The notes under the pieces are model-generated. The model saw nothing but the letters and a program-made list of their open reading frames with translations. It was not told the origin of the DNA and made no database searches. This document shows, in pieces, positions 1 through 8,304 of a stretch of DNA of 64,000 bases (its first letter is position 1; every line of letters starts with the position of its first letter). This DNA is from FEN-1219 sp963728995 (lineage in GTDB: Bacteria > Pseudomonadota > Gammaproteobacteria > Steroidobacterales > Rariloculaceae), in the NCBI GenBank assembly GCA_963728995.1, contig CAVSMD010000006.1:372001-436000 (forward strand), in the 5' to 3' direction. A program made the position numbers and the translations under genes.

Positions 1-20
1 ATCACTGGTAGGAGCAAACC

Positions 21-298
21 ATGCGCGTCACGGCCGAGATGAGCCTTTATCCGCTCGGCGAGCAGCCGATCGAGAAGATCCTCGCGTTCATCGACACGAT
101 CGTCAGGCGACGACCGCCTCGAGGTCGTCGTGAATCAGATGAGCACGCAAGTCCGCGGGGAGCTGCGACGACGTGATGTCCGTGCTGACGGCCGCGCTCG
201 AGCGCTCGTTCGGCGTCGCCGGCGCGCAGGCGCTGGTGGTCAAGATCCTGAACGCCGATCTGCCGATCGGCGAGCCGCCCGTGCTCGAGCGCTCGTAG
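21..298 (+). CDS. YkoF/UPF0045-like thiamine or HMP-binding protein (frame interrupted)
   Basis: Small soluble protein of about 91 residues once two single extra bases (near 105 and 165) are ignored. The corrected product starts MRVTAEMSLYPLGEQPIEKI and contains a middle segment ending in LEVVVNQMSTQVRG, which resembles the ferredoxin-fold YkoF/MTH1187 family that binds thiamine or its pyrimidine moiety. An AGGAG-like sequence precedes the ATG. It stops 15 bases before a PnuC-type permease and a kinase, which supports a role in thiamine or precursor handling. Family call rests on recalled pattern, so function is inferred. The upstream end of the operon lies outside the window. Confidence 0.55.
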
Positions 299-313
299 CG
301 TCGCGGGCGAGCC

Positions 314-928
314 GTGGAGATCGTTGCGCTGGTTCGTGGGCTGCCACCGCTCGAGGCGACCGGCGTGCTCTTCAGCGTGCTGTACCTCGTGCTCGCGATT
401 CGCGAGAGTCTGTGGTGCTGGCCCGCCGCGTTCATCTCGTCCGCGTTGACCGTCATCGTTCTGTTCGAGGCGCGTCTCTACAGCGAGTCCGCGTTGAACG
501 TGTTCTATGCGGCGATCGCCGTGTACGGCTGGTACGAATGGCGGTATGGCGGCCGCGATCGCGGCGGCCGAGCCGCCGCCTTGCCGATCGGCGTGTGGTC
601 CTTGCCGAAGCACGCGCTCGCGCTCGGCGGTGTCGCCCTCGGCGGTGCAATGCTCGGCTGGTTGCTGCATCGCTTCACGCCGGCGGCGTTCCCGTATACC
701 GACTCGTGGGTAACCGTCGCGTCGATCGTCACCACATACATGGTGGCGCGCAAGATTCTCGAGAACTGGCTCTACTGGCTCGTGATCGACAGCGTGAGCC
801 TGTATCTCTACGTGCTGCGCGGACTCGATCTGTACGCCATGCTGTTTGCGCTGTATCTCGTGCTCGTGGTGATCGGCTGGTATCGCTGGCAGCGCGACTG
901 GCGGGCGCAACGCGAGGCGGTTGCATGA
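314..928 (+). CDS. pnuT: PnuC-family vitamin transporter, probably thiamine type (PnuT)
   Basis: Integral inner-membrane protein of 204 residues starting at GTG, with about seven hydrophobic segments. Trp/Tyr-rich stretches such as AVYGWYEWRYGG and KILENWLYWLVIDSVSLYLY are the hallmark of PnuC transporters, which move nicotinamide riboside, riboflavin or thiamine by facilitated diffusion trapped by a downstream kinase. The frame is intact. The neighbours, a YkoF-like binding protein upstream and a choline/thiamine-kinase-like protein overlapping by ATGA downstream, favour thiamine as substrate, giving PnuT. The alternative is nicotinamide riboside (PnuC), but no NadR-like kinase is present. 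Confidence 0.75.
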   Translation: MEIVALVRGLPPLEATGVLFSVLYLVLAIRESLWCWPAAFISSALTVIVLFEARLYSESALNVFYAAIAVYGWYEWRYGGRDRGGRAAALPIGVWSLPKHALALGGVALGGAMLGWLLHRFTPAAFPYTDSWVTVASIVTTYMVARKILENWLYWLVIDSVSLYLYVLRGLDLYAMLFALYLVLVVIGWYRWQRDWRAQREAVA

Positions 929-1797
929 ACGGCGTCACCGACGAGACGGCGGCACGCGCCGCTTTGCGCCGCGTTTGGCCGGACCCCGCCACCGCCGAGA
1001 CGGCACGGATTCGACCGCTGGGCGGCGGCACGCACCCGCGCACGTTCCTCGCCGTCGCGGGCCCGCGCCGTTGCGTGCTGCGCTTGTCGAGCGCCGGCTC
1101 CATGGCGTTGCTCGATCTCGAGACGGAGGCGCGCGCCATGCGAGCCGCGGCGGCCGCAGGCCTCGCGCCCGCCGTGATCGCGGTCGATGCTGCGGCGGGA
1201 ATTCTGCTGACCGAGGCCGGAACGCCTGCCTTTCGCGGCGCCGAAGACGTGCGTCAGCCGGCCGTGATTGCCGCGATCGCGCGACTGTTGCGAGCCTTGC
1301 ACGAGCTCCCGATAGAGCTGCCCGTGATCGCCGTGGAGCGCATTGCGGCGCAGTATCTTGCCGTGACGGGCGCCGGCGAGCGCACCGTTACGACGACGGA
1401 GCGTGACCGGGGCGACGAGCTTACGCGCCTCGCGCGCGACTTCGACGCGAGCTACGCGGCCACGGCGTTCTGCCACAACGATCTAGTCGCGTCGAACATT
1501 CTGTCGGGCGGTGCCGCCGCGCGGCTCATCGACTTCGAGTATGCTGGGCGCGCCGCGCCGCTGCTCGATCTTGCCAATCTCGGGGCGATGAACGACTTCG
1601 CGGCGCCGCAACGTCGCCTGCTGCTGTCCGAGTACTACGGCAAATCGGCCGACGCGCCAACGTCGCGAGAGCTCGATAATGCGATTCGCATGGTGAGACT
1701 ATTGGCATACTTTTGGGCGCGTGTCGCCGAGCAACGCATTGCCGGGACGGATGCGTACGCGCGGCTCGCGGCAACTCTGGGTGCAACGCTGAAGTAG
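925..1797 (+). CDS. APH/choline-kinase-fold kinase, probable thiamine kinase
   Basis: A 290-residue soluble kinase of the aminoglycoside phosphotransferase / choline kinase fold. The N-lobe has a Gly-rich loop (PLGGGTHPRTF) and a conserved ATP-binding region (RCVLRLSS); the catalytic loop reads CHNDLVASN (HxDxxxxN) and the Mg-binding motif is LIDFEYAG. The ATG overlaps the stop of the PnuC-type permease (ATGA), so the two are translationally coupled. ThiK phosphorylates thiamine, and coupling to a PnuT-like carrier fits metabolic trapping of imported thiamine. The fold is clear; the substrate is inferred from context, and choline or ethanolamine kinase remains possible. Confidence 0.72.
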   Translation: MNGVTDETAARAALRRVWPDPATAETARIRPLGGGTHPRTFLAVAGPRRCVLRLSSAGSMALLDLETEARAMRAAAAAGLAPAVIAVDAAAGILLTEAGTPAFRGAEDVRQPAVIAAIARLLRALHELPIELPVIAVERIAAQYLAVTGAGERTVTTTERDRGDELTRLARDFDASYAATAFCHNDLVASNILSGGAAARLIDFEYAGRAAPLLDLANLGAMNDFAAPQRRLLLSEYYGKSADAPTSRELDNAIRMVRLLAYFWARVAEQRIAGTDAYARLAATLGATLK

Positions 1798-1805
1798 GGT
1801 CGAAC

Positions 1806-2684
1806 ATGGCGAACGTGGCTTTTCTGGGTCTCGGTGTGATGGGCTTTCCGATGGCCGGCTGGCTGGCGCGCAAAGGCCACACCGTCACGGTCTTCAATCG
1901 CACGGGCGCGAAGGCCGAGCGGTGGTGCAAGGAATACGGCGGCCGCGCGGCGGCGACACCCGCCGCGGCGGCGCAAGGCGCCGAGCTCGTGTTCAGCTGC
2001 CTCGGCGACGATCCCGATCTGCGCGCGGTCGCCCTCGGAGAGGGCGGGGTGATCGCTGCGATGCGACCGGGCGCGATCTTCTGCGATCACACCACCGCGT
2101 CGGCCGACGTGGCGCGCGAGATCGCGGCCGCCGGCAAGGCGCGCGGCGTGCATTGTCTCGACGCCCCCGTGTCCGGCGGCCAAGCCGGTGCGGAAAACGG
2201 CAAGCTCACGGTGATGGTCGGCGGCGAGCCTGCGCCCTTCGCGAGCACCGAGCCGGTCATTCGCTCCTACGCGCACAACGTGCGGTTGCTCGGCCCGGCG
2301 GGCTCCGGGCAGCTGACGAAGATGGTGAACCAGATCGCGATCGCCGGCGTCGTGCAGGGCCTCGCCGAGGCGCTGAATTTCGCGCGCAAGGCCGGTCTCG
2401 ACGTGGCGACCGTCATCGACACCATCTCGAAAGGCGCCGCGCAGTCGTGGCAGATGGAAAATCGCTGGAAGACGATGAGCGACGGCAAGTTCGATTTTGG
2501 TTTCGCCGTGGAATGGATGCGCAAGGACTTGCGCATCTGTCTGCAGGAGGCGCGGAACAACGGCGCGGAGCTGCCCGTCGCCGCGCTCGTCGATCAGTTC
2601 TATGCCGATGTCGTCGGCATGGGCGGCAAGCGCTGGGATACCTCGAGCCTGATCGCGCGGCTGAATCGCCACGAGAAAGGCTGA
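1806..2684 (+). CDS. 3-hydroxyisobutyrate dehydrogenase-family NAD(P) oxidoreductase
   Basis: A 292-residue beta-hydroxyacid dehydrogenase. The N-terminal Rossmann motif is GLGVMGFPMAGWLARKGH, the substrate-binding signature is DAPVSGGQAGAENG, and the catalytic lysine lies in GSGQLTKMVNQ. The helical C-terminal domain is complete. Members oxidise 3-hydroxyisobutyrate, 2-hydroxy-3-oxopropionate or reduce glyoxylate/succinic semialdehyde, and the sequence alone does not settle the substrate. It begins 8 bases after the kinase stop and 6 bases before tesB, so it may share their transcript. Confidence 0.85.
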   Translation: MANVAFLGLGVMGFPMAGWLARKGHTVTVFNRTGAKAERWCKEYGGRAAATPAAAAQGAELVFSCLGDDPDLRAVALGEGGVIAAMRPGAIFCDHTTASADVAREIAAAGKARGVHCLDAPVSGGQAGAENGKLTVMVGGEPAPFASTEPVIRSYAHNVRLLGPAGSGQLTKMVNQIAIAGVVQGLAEALNFARKAGLDVATVIDTISKGAAQSWQMENRWKTMSDGKFDFGFAVEWMRKDLRICLQEARNNGAELPVAALVDQFYADVVGMGGKRWDTSSLIARLNRHEKG

Positions 2685-2690
2685 GCGCTC

Positions 2691-3552
2691 GTGCAGCCGA
2701 TTCTGGCCGACCTGCTGCAGCTGCTGAAGCTCGAGCGCGTCGAGGACCGGATCTTTCGCGGCGAGAGTCGCGATCTCGGCGGCGCGCGAGTGTTCGGCGG
2801 CCAGGTGCTGGGACAGGCGCTGACCGCCGCGAGCTACACGGTCGAAGGACGCGGCGTGCACTCGCTGCACGCGTACTTCCTCGTGGCCGGCGACGTCAAC
2901 GCCCCGATCATCTACGAGGTCGAGGTCGCGCGCGACGGACGCAGCTTCAGCAACCGCCGCGTCGTCGCGATCCAGCATGGCCAGCCGATTTTCAACATGA
3001 CCGTCTCGTTCCAGGTGCCGGAGCAGGGGCTCGAGCACGCGGACGCGATGCCGCAGGTGCCCGGCCCCGAAGGGCTGGCGGATGCGCGCGAGCTGCCCGA
3101 GGAGATGCTGCTGAAGGTGCCGGAGAAGATGCGCCGCTTCCTGACGCACGAGCGGCCGTTCCACGTGCGGCCCGTCGAGCCGATCCAGGTGATTGCGCCG
3201 CCGCCGGCCCCGCCGGTGCGTCACATCTGGATCAAGACGGTCGACTCGCTGCCCGATGACGCGGATCTGCACCGCAACGTGCTTGCGTACGTGTCCGACT
3301 ACCAGCTCGTGGCCACTGCCACGCTGCCGCACGGCATCCATTTCGCCGAGGGCAACGTGCAGATGGCGAGCCTGGATCACGCGATGTGGTTCCATCGGCC
3401 GTTTCGCATGGACGACTGGTTGCTGTACGTCATGCACAGCCCGAACGCGTCCGGTGGTCGCGGTCTGGCCTTCGGCAAGTTTTTCACGCGCGACGGTACG
3501 GCTCGTCGCGTCGACCGCGCAGGAAGGCGTGATCCGCGTCTGGCCCGGTTGA
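2691..3552 (+). CDS. tesB: acyl-CoA thioesterase II (TesB), one extra base near the C-terminus
   Basis: Hydrolyses medium and long acyl-CoA to free acid and CoA. The double hot-dog protein of about 286 residues starts at GTG (VQPILADLLQLLKLERVED) and shows FRGESRDLGGARVFGGQVLG, typical of the TesB N-terminal domain, and the second-domain segment FAEGNVQMASLDHAMWFHRP. An extra G near 3500 shifts the frame in the last 17 codons; in the correct frame it continues LVASTAQEGVIRVW and stops at 3550-3552, as TesB proteins do. It follows the dehydrogenase by 6 bases. Confidence 0.88.
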
Positions 3553-3585
3553 AGCAGCCTCCGGTGGCGCGCTAGCCGCGGCCTG

Positions 3586-4425
3586 CTAGGCCGCGTTCTC
3601 GAGCAGCAGCAACCCCGCGGCCGTGTTCGACACCGGAATGTGATAGGCGCGATGCACCTGGTGAACGCGCGGCGACAGTGCGCCGCGCATCACGAGCCAC
3701 ATGATGAGCTCCACGCCTTGCGTGCCGGCGAGGCGCACGATGTCGTGGATCGTGTACTTCGTCAGCGCCTGCGGATCGCTGACGATCTTCTCGAGACACT
3801 CGAGATCGAATTCCTTGTTGATGAAGCCGGCGCGCTCGCCGTCGAGCTGGTGCGACAAGCCCCCCGTGCCGATCACGACGACGCGCAGATCCTCGGGATA
3901 CGAGGCCACGGCACGGCCGATCGCCTGGCCGAGCTTGAAGCAGCGGCCCGCCGTGGGCAGCGGATGCTGCACGGTGTTCACGGCCACGGGCACCGTCTTG
4001 ACGCGACGGTGATTGCCGGGCCAAAGCAACGCGATGGGCACGGTGAACGCGTGATCGACGCGCATCTCCTGGCAGCTCGTGATGTCGAACTCTTCGCCCA
4101 CCAGCGACTCGATGATGTGCCACGACAGATCCGGATCGCCGGGGTAGGGCGGCAGCGTCGGTAGGCCCCAGCCCTCGTCGGCATTCTGGTAGTCCGCCGC
4201 GGCGCCGATCGCGAACGTCGGCATCTTGTCGAGGAAGAAATTCAGGCCATGGTCGTTGTAGACCATGATCGCGACATCGGGCTTCACGCGCGCCAGCCAC
4301 TCGCGCACGGGCGGATAGCCATGGAAGAACGGCTGCCAGTAAGGGTCATCTTGCAGCCCGCGGGCGATCGCGTTGCCGATGGCCGGGATGTGCGAGGTGC
4401 AGATGCCGCCGACGATACGCGCCAT
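3586..4425 (-). CDS. ligB: LigB-type extradiol dioxygenase beta subunit (protocatechuate 4,5-dioxygenase)
   Basis: Catalytic beta subunit of class III Fe(II) extradiol dioxygenases, 279 residues, intact. Conserved iron-ligand regions are visible near the N-terminus (CTSHIPAIG) and at VYNDHGLNFF; the GTGGLSHQL segment and the helical C-terminus are also family-typical. The small alpha subunit gene ends only 1 base upstream (4427), the usual ligA-ligB order. The expected reaction is meta-cleavage of protocatechuate to 4-carboxy-2-hydroxymuconate semialdehyde, but gallate or a related catechol acid is also possible. No downstream lig pathway genes (ligC, ligI, ligJ, ligK) are nearby. Confidence 0.85.
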   Translation of the reverse strand: MARIVGGICTSHIPAIGNAIARGLQDDPYWQPFFHGYPPVREWLARVKPDVAIMVYNDHGLNFFLDKMPTFAIGAAADYQNADEGWGLPTLPPYPGDPDLSWHIIESLVGEEFDITSCQEMRVDHAFTVPIALLWPGNHRRVKTVPVAVNTVQHPLPTAGRCFKLGQAIGRAVASYPEDLRVVVIGTGGLSHQLDGERAGFINKEFDLECLEKIVSDPQALTKYTIHDIVRLAGTQGVELIMWLVMRGALSPRVHQVHRAYHIPVSNTAAGLLLLENAA

Positions 4426-4426
4426 G

Positions 4427-4837
4427 TCAGCGCTCCGCGGCCGCTTCGAGCTTGGCCTTGAACGCTTCGGTCGTCATGCCGGTCTGTTGAGCGCCGATGT
4501 CCTGCACGCCGAGACCGAAGATGCCCGTGAACTTCGCGAGGTAATACACGTTGCCGCCGGCCGCGAGCAAGGCCAGCACGTCGCGCGTCTTGATCGCTGC
4601 GCGTTGCTCGTCGTTCAGCCTGAACTTCTGGCAGTACGCGTCCTCGTCGCGCCGAAACTCGGCACGGTTCGCGGCGTCGTTGAACGAATAGCACATCTTG
4701 TTCAACGCATAGCCCTTTTGCGCGAGCTTGCCGTCGAACGGGTAGGTGCCTGGAATCGGCTCGGGATCTCTCAGCTGTTCGACCACGCAGTAAGCCCCAT
4801 CGAACGTCGTTGCCGGGCACTGTACGGTGGCCGCCAT
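4427..4837 (-). CDS. ligA: LigA-type dioxygenase alpha subunit
   Basis: A 136-residue small subunit of a class III extradiol dioxygenase. The family pattern is seen in YALNKMCYSFNDAANRAEFR, the central FRLNDEQRAAIKTRDVLAL helix and the LAAGGNVYYLAKFTGIFGL stretch that forms the lid of the LigAB active site. Its stop lies one base before the ligB start codon, giving an operon of two genes transcribed leftwards. The N-terminal region up to PIPGTYPFDG matches normal LigA length, so the ATG at 4837 is accepted. No regulator is adjacent. Confidence 0.82.
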   Translation of the reverse strand: MAATVQCPATTFDGAYCVVEQLRDPEPIPGTYPFDGKLAQKGYALNKMCYSFNDAANRAEFRRDEDAYCQKFRLNDEQRAAIKTRDVLALLAAGGNVYYLAKFTGIFGLGVQDIGAQQTGMTTEAFKAKLEAAAER

Positions 4838-4888
4838 GGATCCGCTGCTGCGGAAACTACGTAGCGGGCGGTTTGGCCGACGTCCGCC

Positions 4889-5416
4889 TCAGCTCTGCCG
4901 CGCAACGAGCTCGCGCCGGTAGCGCCGGCCAAGCTCCGCGTAATGAAGTGCGCTCGCCTCGAGCGCCCGACACTCGTCGTCGGTGAGCTCGCGGGCGCGC
5001 CGCGCCGGTGCGCCGAGGATCAACGACCGATCGGCGAACACCTTGCGCTCCGTGATCAGCGCCCCCGCGCCGACGAGGCAGTACTGGCCGATCACGGCGT
5101 GGCTCAAGATCGTGGCGCCGATGCCGATCAAGCTGTAGTCGCCGACCGTGCAGCCATGCACCGTTGCGCCGTGCCCGATGGTGACGTCCCGGCCCACGGT
5201 GCACGGTGCATCGCCGTCGACGTGCAGCACGGCGGTGTCCTGCACGTTGCTGCGGTCGCCGATGCGGATCTCGTTCACGTCGCCGCGCAGCACGGCATTG
5301 AACCAGACGCTGACGTCTCGACCGAGGTGCACGCGACCAATCACCGACGCGCTCGGGGCGACGAAGAACTCGTCGCCGACCGTTTGAACGCGATGCGCGC
5401 CGAGGTCGTACAGCAT
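4889..5416 (-). CDS. gamma-carbonic anhydrase-family left-handed beta-helix protein (YrdA-like)
   Basis: A 175-residue left-handed parallel beta-helix protein built of hexapeptide repeats (for example VIGRVHLGRDVSVWFNAVLR), with the gamma-CA signatures RGDVNEIRIGDRSNVQD and IGHGATVHGC carrying the metal-binding His residues. Members are trimeric zinc or iron enzymes or structural homologues such as YrdA/CaiE. A C-terminal helix follows the helix domain. The start is only 4 bases beyond the gpmA stop, so it is probably cotranscribed with gpmA. Catalytic activity is not provable from sequence. Confidence 0.85.
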   Translation of the reverse strand: MLYDLGAHRVQTVGDEFFVAPSASVIGRVHLGRDVSVWFNAVLRGDVNEIRIGDRSNVQDTAVLHVDGDAPCTVGRDVTIGHGATVHGCTVGDYSLIGIGATILSHAVIGQYCLVGAGALITERKVFADRSLILGAPARRARELTDDECRALEASALHYAELGRRYRRELVARQS

Positions 5417-5420
5417 GGCG

Positions 5421-6197
5421 TTACTTCTTCGCCTTGGCCTGATTGGCCACGGCCTGTGCCGCGGCCGCGATCGCGGCCGGGTCGCCGAGGTACTCGGCGC
5501 GTTGCGGCGAGAGTTTGGAGTCGAGCTCGTAGAGTCGCGGCACGCCGGTCGGTATGTTGAGCTCCGTGATGTCGTCGTCGGAGATGCCTTCGAGCATCTT
5601 CACGAGCGCGCGCAGACTGTTGCCGTGCGCGGCCACGAGCACGTTGCGCCCACGCAGGAGCTCCGGTGCGATCCGGTCTTCCCAGTACGGTTGCACGCGC
5701 GCGAGCGTGGTCTTCAAGGACTCGGTGCCGGGCAGCACGCTCGGCGTGAGGCCGGCATATCGCGGATCGTGGCACGGATGGCGCTCGTCGCTCGGATCGA
5801 GCGGCGGCGGAGGAATGTCGTAGCTGCGCCGCCAGATCTTGACCTGCGCTTCGCCGTGCTTGGCCGCCGTCTGCGCTTTGTCGAGGCCCTGCAGAGAGCC
5901 GTAATGACGCTCGTTCAGGCGCCAGGAGTTCTCGACGGGGACCCACATCAGATTCATCTCGTCCAGCACGAGCCACAGCGTGCGGATCGCGCGCGTCAGC
6001 ACGGACGTGAAGGCGATGTCGAATGTGAAACCGCCCTCGGCCAATGTGCGGCCGGCCTGACGCGCTTCGGCCTCGCCCTGCGCCGAGAGGTCCACGTCGG
6101 TCCAGCCGGTGAAGAGATTCTTCTGGTTCCAGTCGCTTTGTCCGTGGCGGACGAACACGAGTCGGCCGACGGTCGGCCTCGTTGCGGTTGTTTTCAT
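5421..6197 (-). CDS. gpmA: 2,3-bisphosphoglycerate-dependent phosphoglycerate mutase
   Basis: Interconverts 3- and 2-phosphoglycerate in glycolysis/gluconeogenesis. The 258-residue protein has the phospho-acceptor motif LVFVRHGQSDWNQKNLFTGW near residue 13, the second RHG-family region LNERHYGSLQGL, and the acid/base His in VLVAAHGNSLRALV. The frame is intact and the length fits dPGM with a short Ala/Lys-rich tail. The ATG at 6197 is preceded by a divergent spacer shared with kynA, so the promoters of both genes lie between 6198 and 6333. Confidence 0.93.
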   Translation of the reverse strand: MKTTATRPTVGRLVFVRHGQSDWNQKNLFTGWTDVDLSAQGEAEARQAGRTLAEGGFTFDIAFTSVLTRAIRTLWLVLDEMNLMWVPVENSWRLNERHYGSLQGLDKAQTAAKHGEAQVKIWRRSYDIPPPPLDPSDERHPCHDPRYAGLTPSVLPGTESLKTTLARVQPYWEDRIAPELLRGRNVLVAAHGNSLRALVKMLEGISDDDITELNIPTGVPRLYELDSKLSPQRAEYLGDPAAIAAAAQAVANQAKAKK

Positions 6198-6333
6198 CGC
6201 TTCATTGTTCGGTGTTCGTGCCAGGAGATCAATGGCTTGGCGCATGGTACGGGCGTGCTGCGCTTTGAGGCCGGAACGGGAACGAGTACTCTGTGACGAA
6301 GACGCGGCTCGGATCCGCCAGGGATCGACCAGC

Positions 6334-7195
6334 ATGACCAGGAAGCCTGATCCGGACGACATCGCGGCGCCCGCCGCGCAGCCAAAGCCCATGACCGGCG
6401 GCCAGATCCGTTACGAAACGTATCTGCAGCTCGATCGGCTGCTCTCCTCGCAGCAGCCGATCAGCAACGCGCCCGAGCACGACGAGATGCTGTTCATCAT
6501 CCAGCATCAAGTCGCCGAGCTGTGGTTCAAGCTGGTCATCCACGAGGTGGATGCCGCGATCGCCTGCTTGCAGAGCGATCAGCTGCCGCAGAGCATCAAG
6601 GTGCTGAATCGCATCAAGCAGGTGCAGCATCAGCTGATCAACCAATGGTCGGTGCTCGCGACGCTTACGCCGACCGAGTACGCGGCGTTTCGCGACACGC
6701 TCGGGACCGCGTCGGGGTTCCAGTCGCCGCAGTATCGCCTGCTCGAGTTCAAGCTCGGCCGCAAGGATCGGGCCGCGCTGTCGCGCTTCACGCACAATCT
6801 CGACTACTACCGGCAGCTGAAGCACGCGCTCGAGCATCCCGGCCTCTACGACGAGTTCCTCCGCTACCTGTATCGCGTCGGCCATCGCGTGCCCGAGACG
6901 CGCGTCGAGCGCGACTGGACGGAGAAGTACGAGCACCATCCCGGCGTCGTCGACGTGCTGCAGATCATCTATCAGCACCCGGACCAGTATTGGGCCGCCT
7001 ACGAGGTGTCCGAGCGCCTCGTCGACATCGAGATCAACTTCCAGTCGTGGCGGTTCCACCACCTGAAGACCGTGGAGCGGATCATCGGCTCGAAGCCCGG
7101 CACGGGCGGCACGTCGGGCGTGAAGTTCCTTGAAGCGCGCCGTCGACATCACGTTCTTTCCGGAGCTGATCGAGGTTCGCGGCCGGATCGGTTGA
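6334..7195 (+). CDS. kynA: tryptophan 2,3-dioxygenase, one extra base near the C-terminus
   Basis: Heme enzyme opening the indole ring of tryptophan to N-formylkynurenine, the first step of the kynurenine pathway. Conserved features are YETYLQLDRLLSSQQP, HDEMLFIIQHQVAELW (distal pocket), and the C-terminal RFHHLKTVERIIG and GTGGTSGV signatures. An extra T near 7130 breaks the frame after GVKFL; in the next frame the normal ending RAVDITFFPELIEVRGRIG is read, with stop at 7193-7195. The corrected size is 286 residues, normal for the family. No kynU or kynB is adjacent; it stands alone between gpmA and zapE. Confidence 0.92.
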
Positions 7196-7207
7196 GCCGC
7201 GCGACGG

Positions 7208-8304
7208 TCAGGGCCGATGAGCGGTCGCCAAATAATCGTGCGTCTGCATTTCCTGTAGCCGGCTCTGCGTTCGCAGGATGTCGTGCCGGAGCCTCTCGCC
7301 GCGGTACAGCTCCGTGACCGGTGCGGCGGCCGACAGAATCAGCTTGACGCGCCGATCGTAGAACTCGTCGACGAGCGCGATGAAGCGACGCGCCTGGTTC
7401 TCGAGCGTGGCATCGAAGCGCGGCACGTTGGAGACGACACCGTTTGATAGAGGCGCGACAGCTCGATGTAGTCGTCTTGACTGCGTGGCCCGTCGCAGAT
7501 CTGCGCGAAGTCGAACCAGATCACGCCGTCCGCCGCGCGGCGATAGTCGATGCGTCGACCGAGCAGCTCGAGGCCGCCGCCGTGATCGCCCTCGTCCGGA
7601 GCGATGGCGTCGAAGAACTCGGCGAGACGTTCGTCGGCCACCGGCCCGCCCGGGCTCTGGTAGACATCCGCTCGCTCGAGCGCGCGCAGGCGATAGTCGG
7701 TCGAGCCGCCAACGTGCAGCACTTGCGTGTGCTCGCGCAGCAGGGCAATCGTGGGCAGGAACCGCTGACGCTGCAGGCCGTCGCGATACAGGTGCTCCGG
7801 CGCGATGTTCGAGGTGGCGGCAAGTGTCACGCCCCGGGCAAACAAGCCGCCGAAAAGATTGCCCAGAATCATGGCGTCGGCAATGTCGCTGACGACGAAC
7901 TCGTCGAAGCAGATGATCCTGGTCTCGCCCGCGATTTCCTCGGCGATGAGCTCGAGCGGATCCGCGACGTCGCGATGGCGTTTCAGCCGCTCGTGCACCT
8001 CGGCCATGAAGCGATGAAAGTGCTGCCGGCGTTTGTCGGCGAACGGCAGCGCGCCATAGAACAAATCCATCATGAAGGTCTTGCCGCGGCCGACGCTGCC
8101 CCACAGATACACGCCACGAATCGGTGCCGTCGGTTGCCGGCGCACGAGGCTCGCGAGACGGCGGCGCAGCCCGCGCGGCGGCGCTGCCCGCAGCAGCTCG
8201 CGGTAAAGTCGCTCGAGCGCCTCGACCGCCTCGGCTTGCGCCGGGTCCGGGGCGAGCTCGCCGCGCTCGATGCGGCGGCGGTACTGGGCGCGCGGGCCCG
8301 TCAT
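7208..8304 (-). CDS. zapE: AFG1-like ATPase ZapE (frame interrupted)
   Basis: AFG1/ZapE AAA-type P-loop ATPase associated with Z-ring regulation under stress. Walker A is GSVGRGKTFMMD around residue 65 and Walker B is RIICFDEFVVSD; the sensor region reads TLAATSNIAPEHLY. The frame changes near 7440 after LSRLYQTV and continues as SNVPRFDATLENQARRFIAL to the stop at 7208. This one looks like a missing base rather than an extra one. Start ATG 8304 overlaps the stop of the acetoacetyl-CoA synthetase gene (ATGA), so the pair is translationally coupled. Confidence 0.88.

Noticed and set aside
1635..3437. A 600-codon open frame on the minus strand opposite the dehydrogenase and tesB genes
   Set aside because: Antisense shadow typical of high-GC DNA: His/Arg/Asp-rich composition, no family similarity, and it overlaps two well-supported genes.
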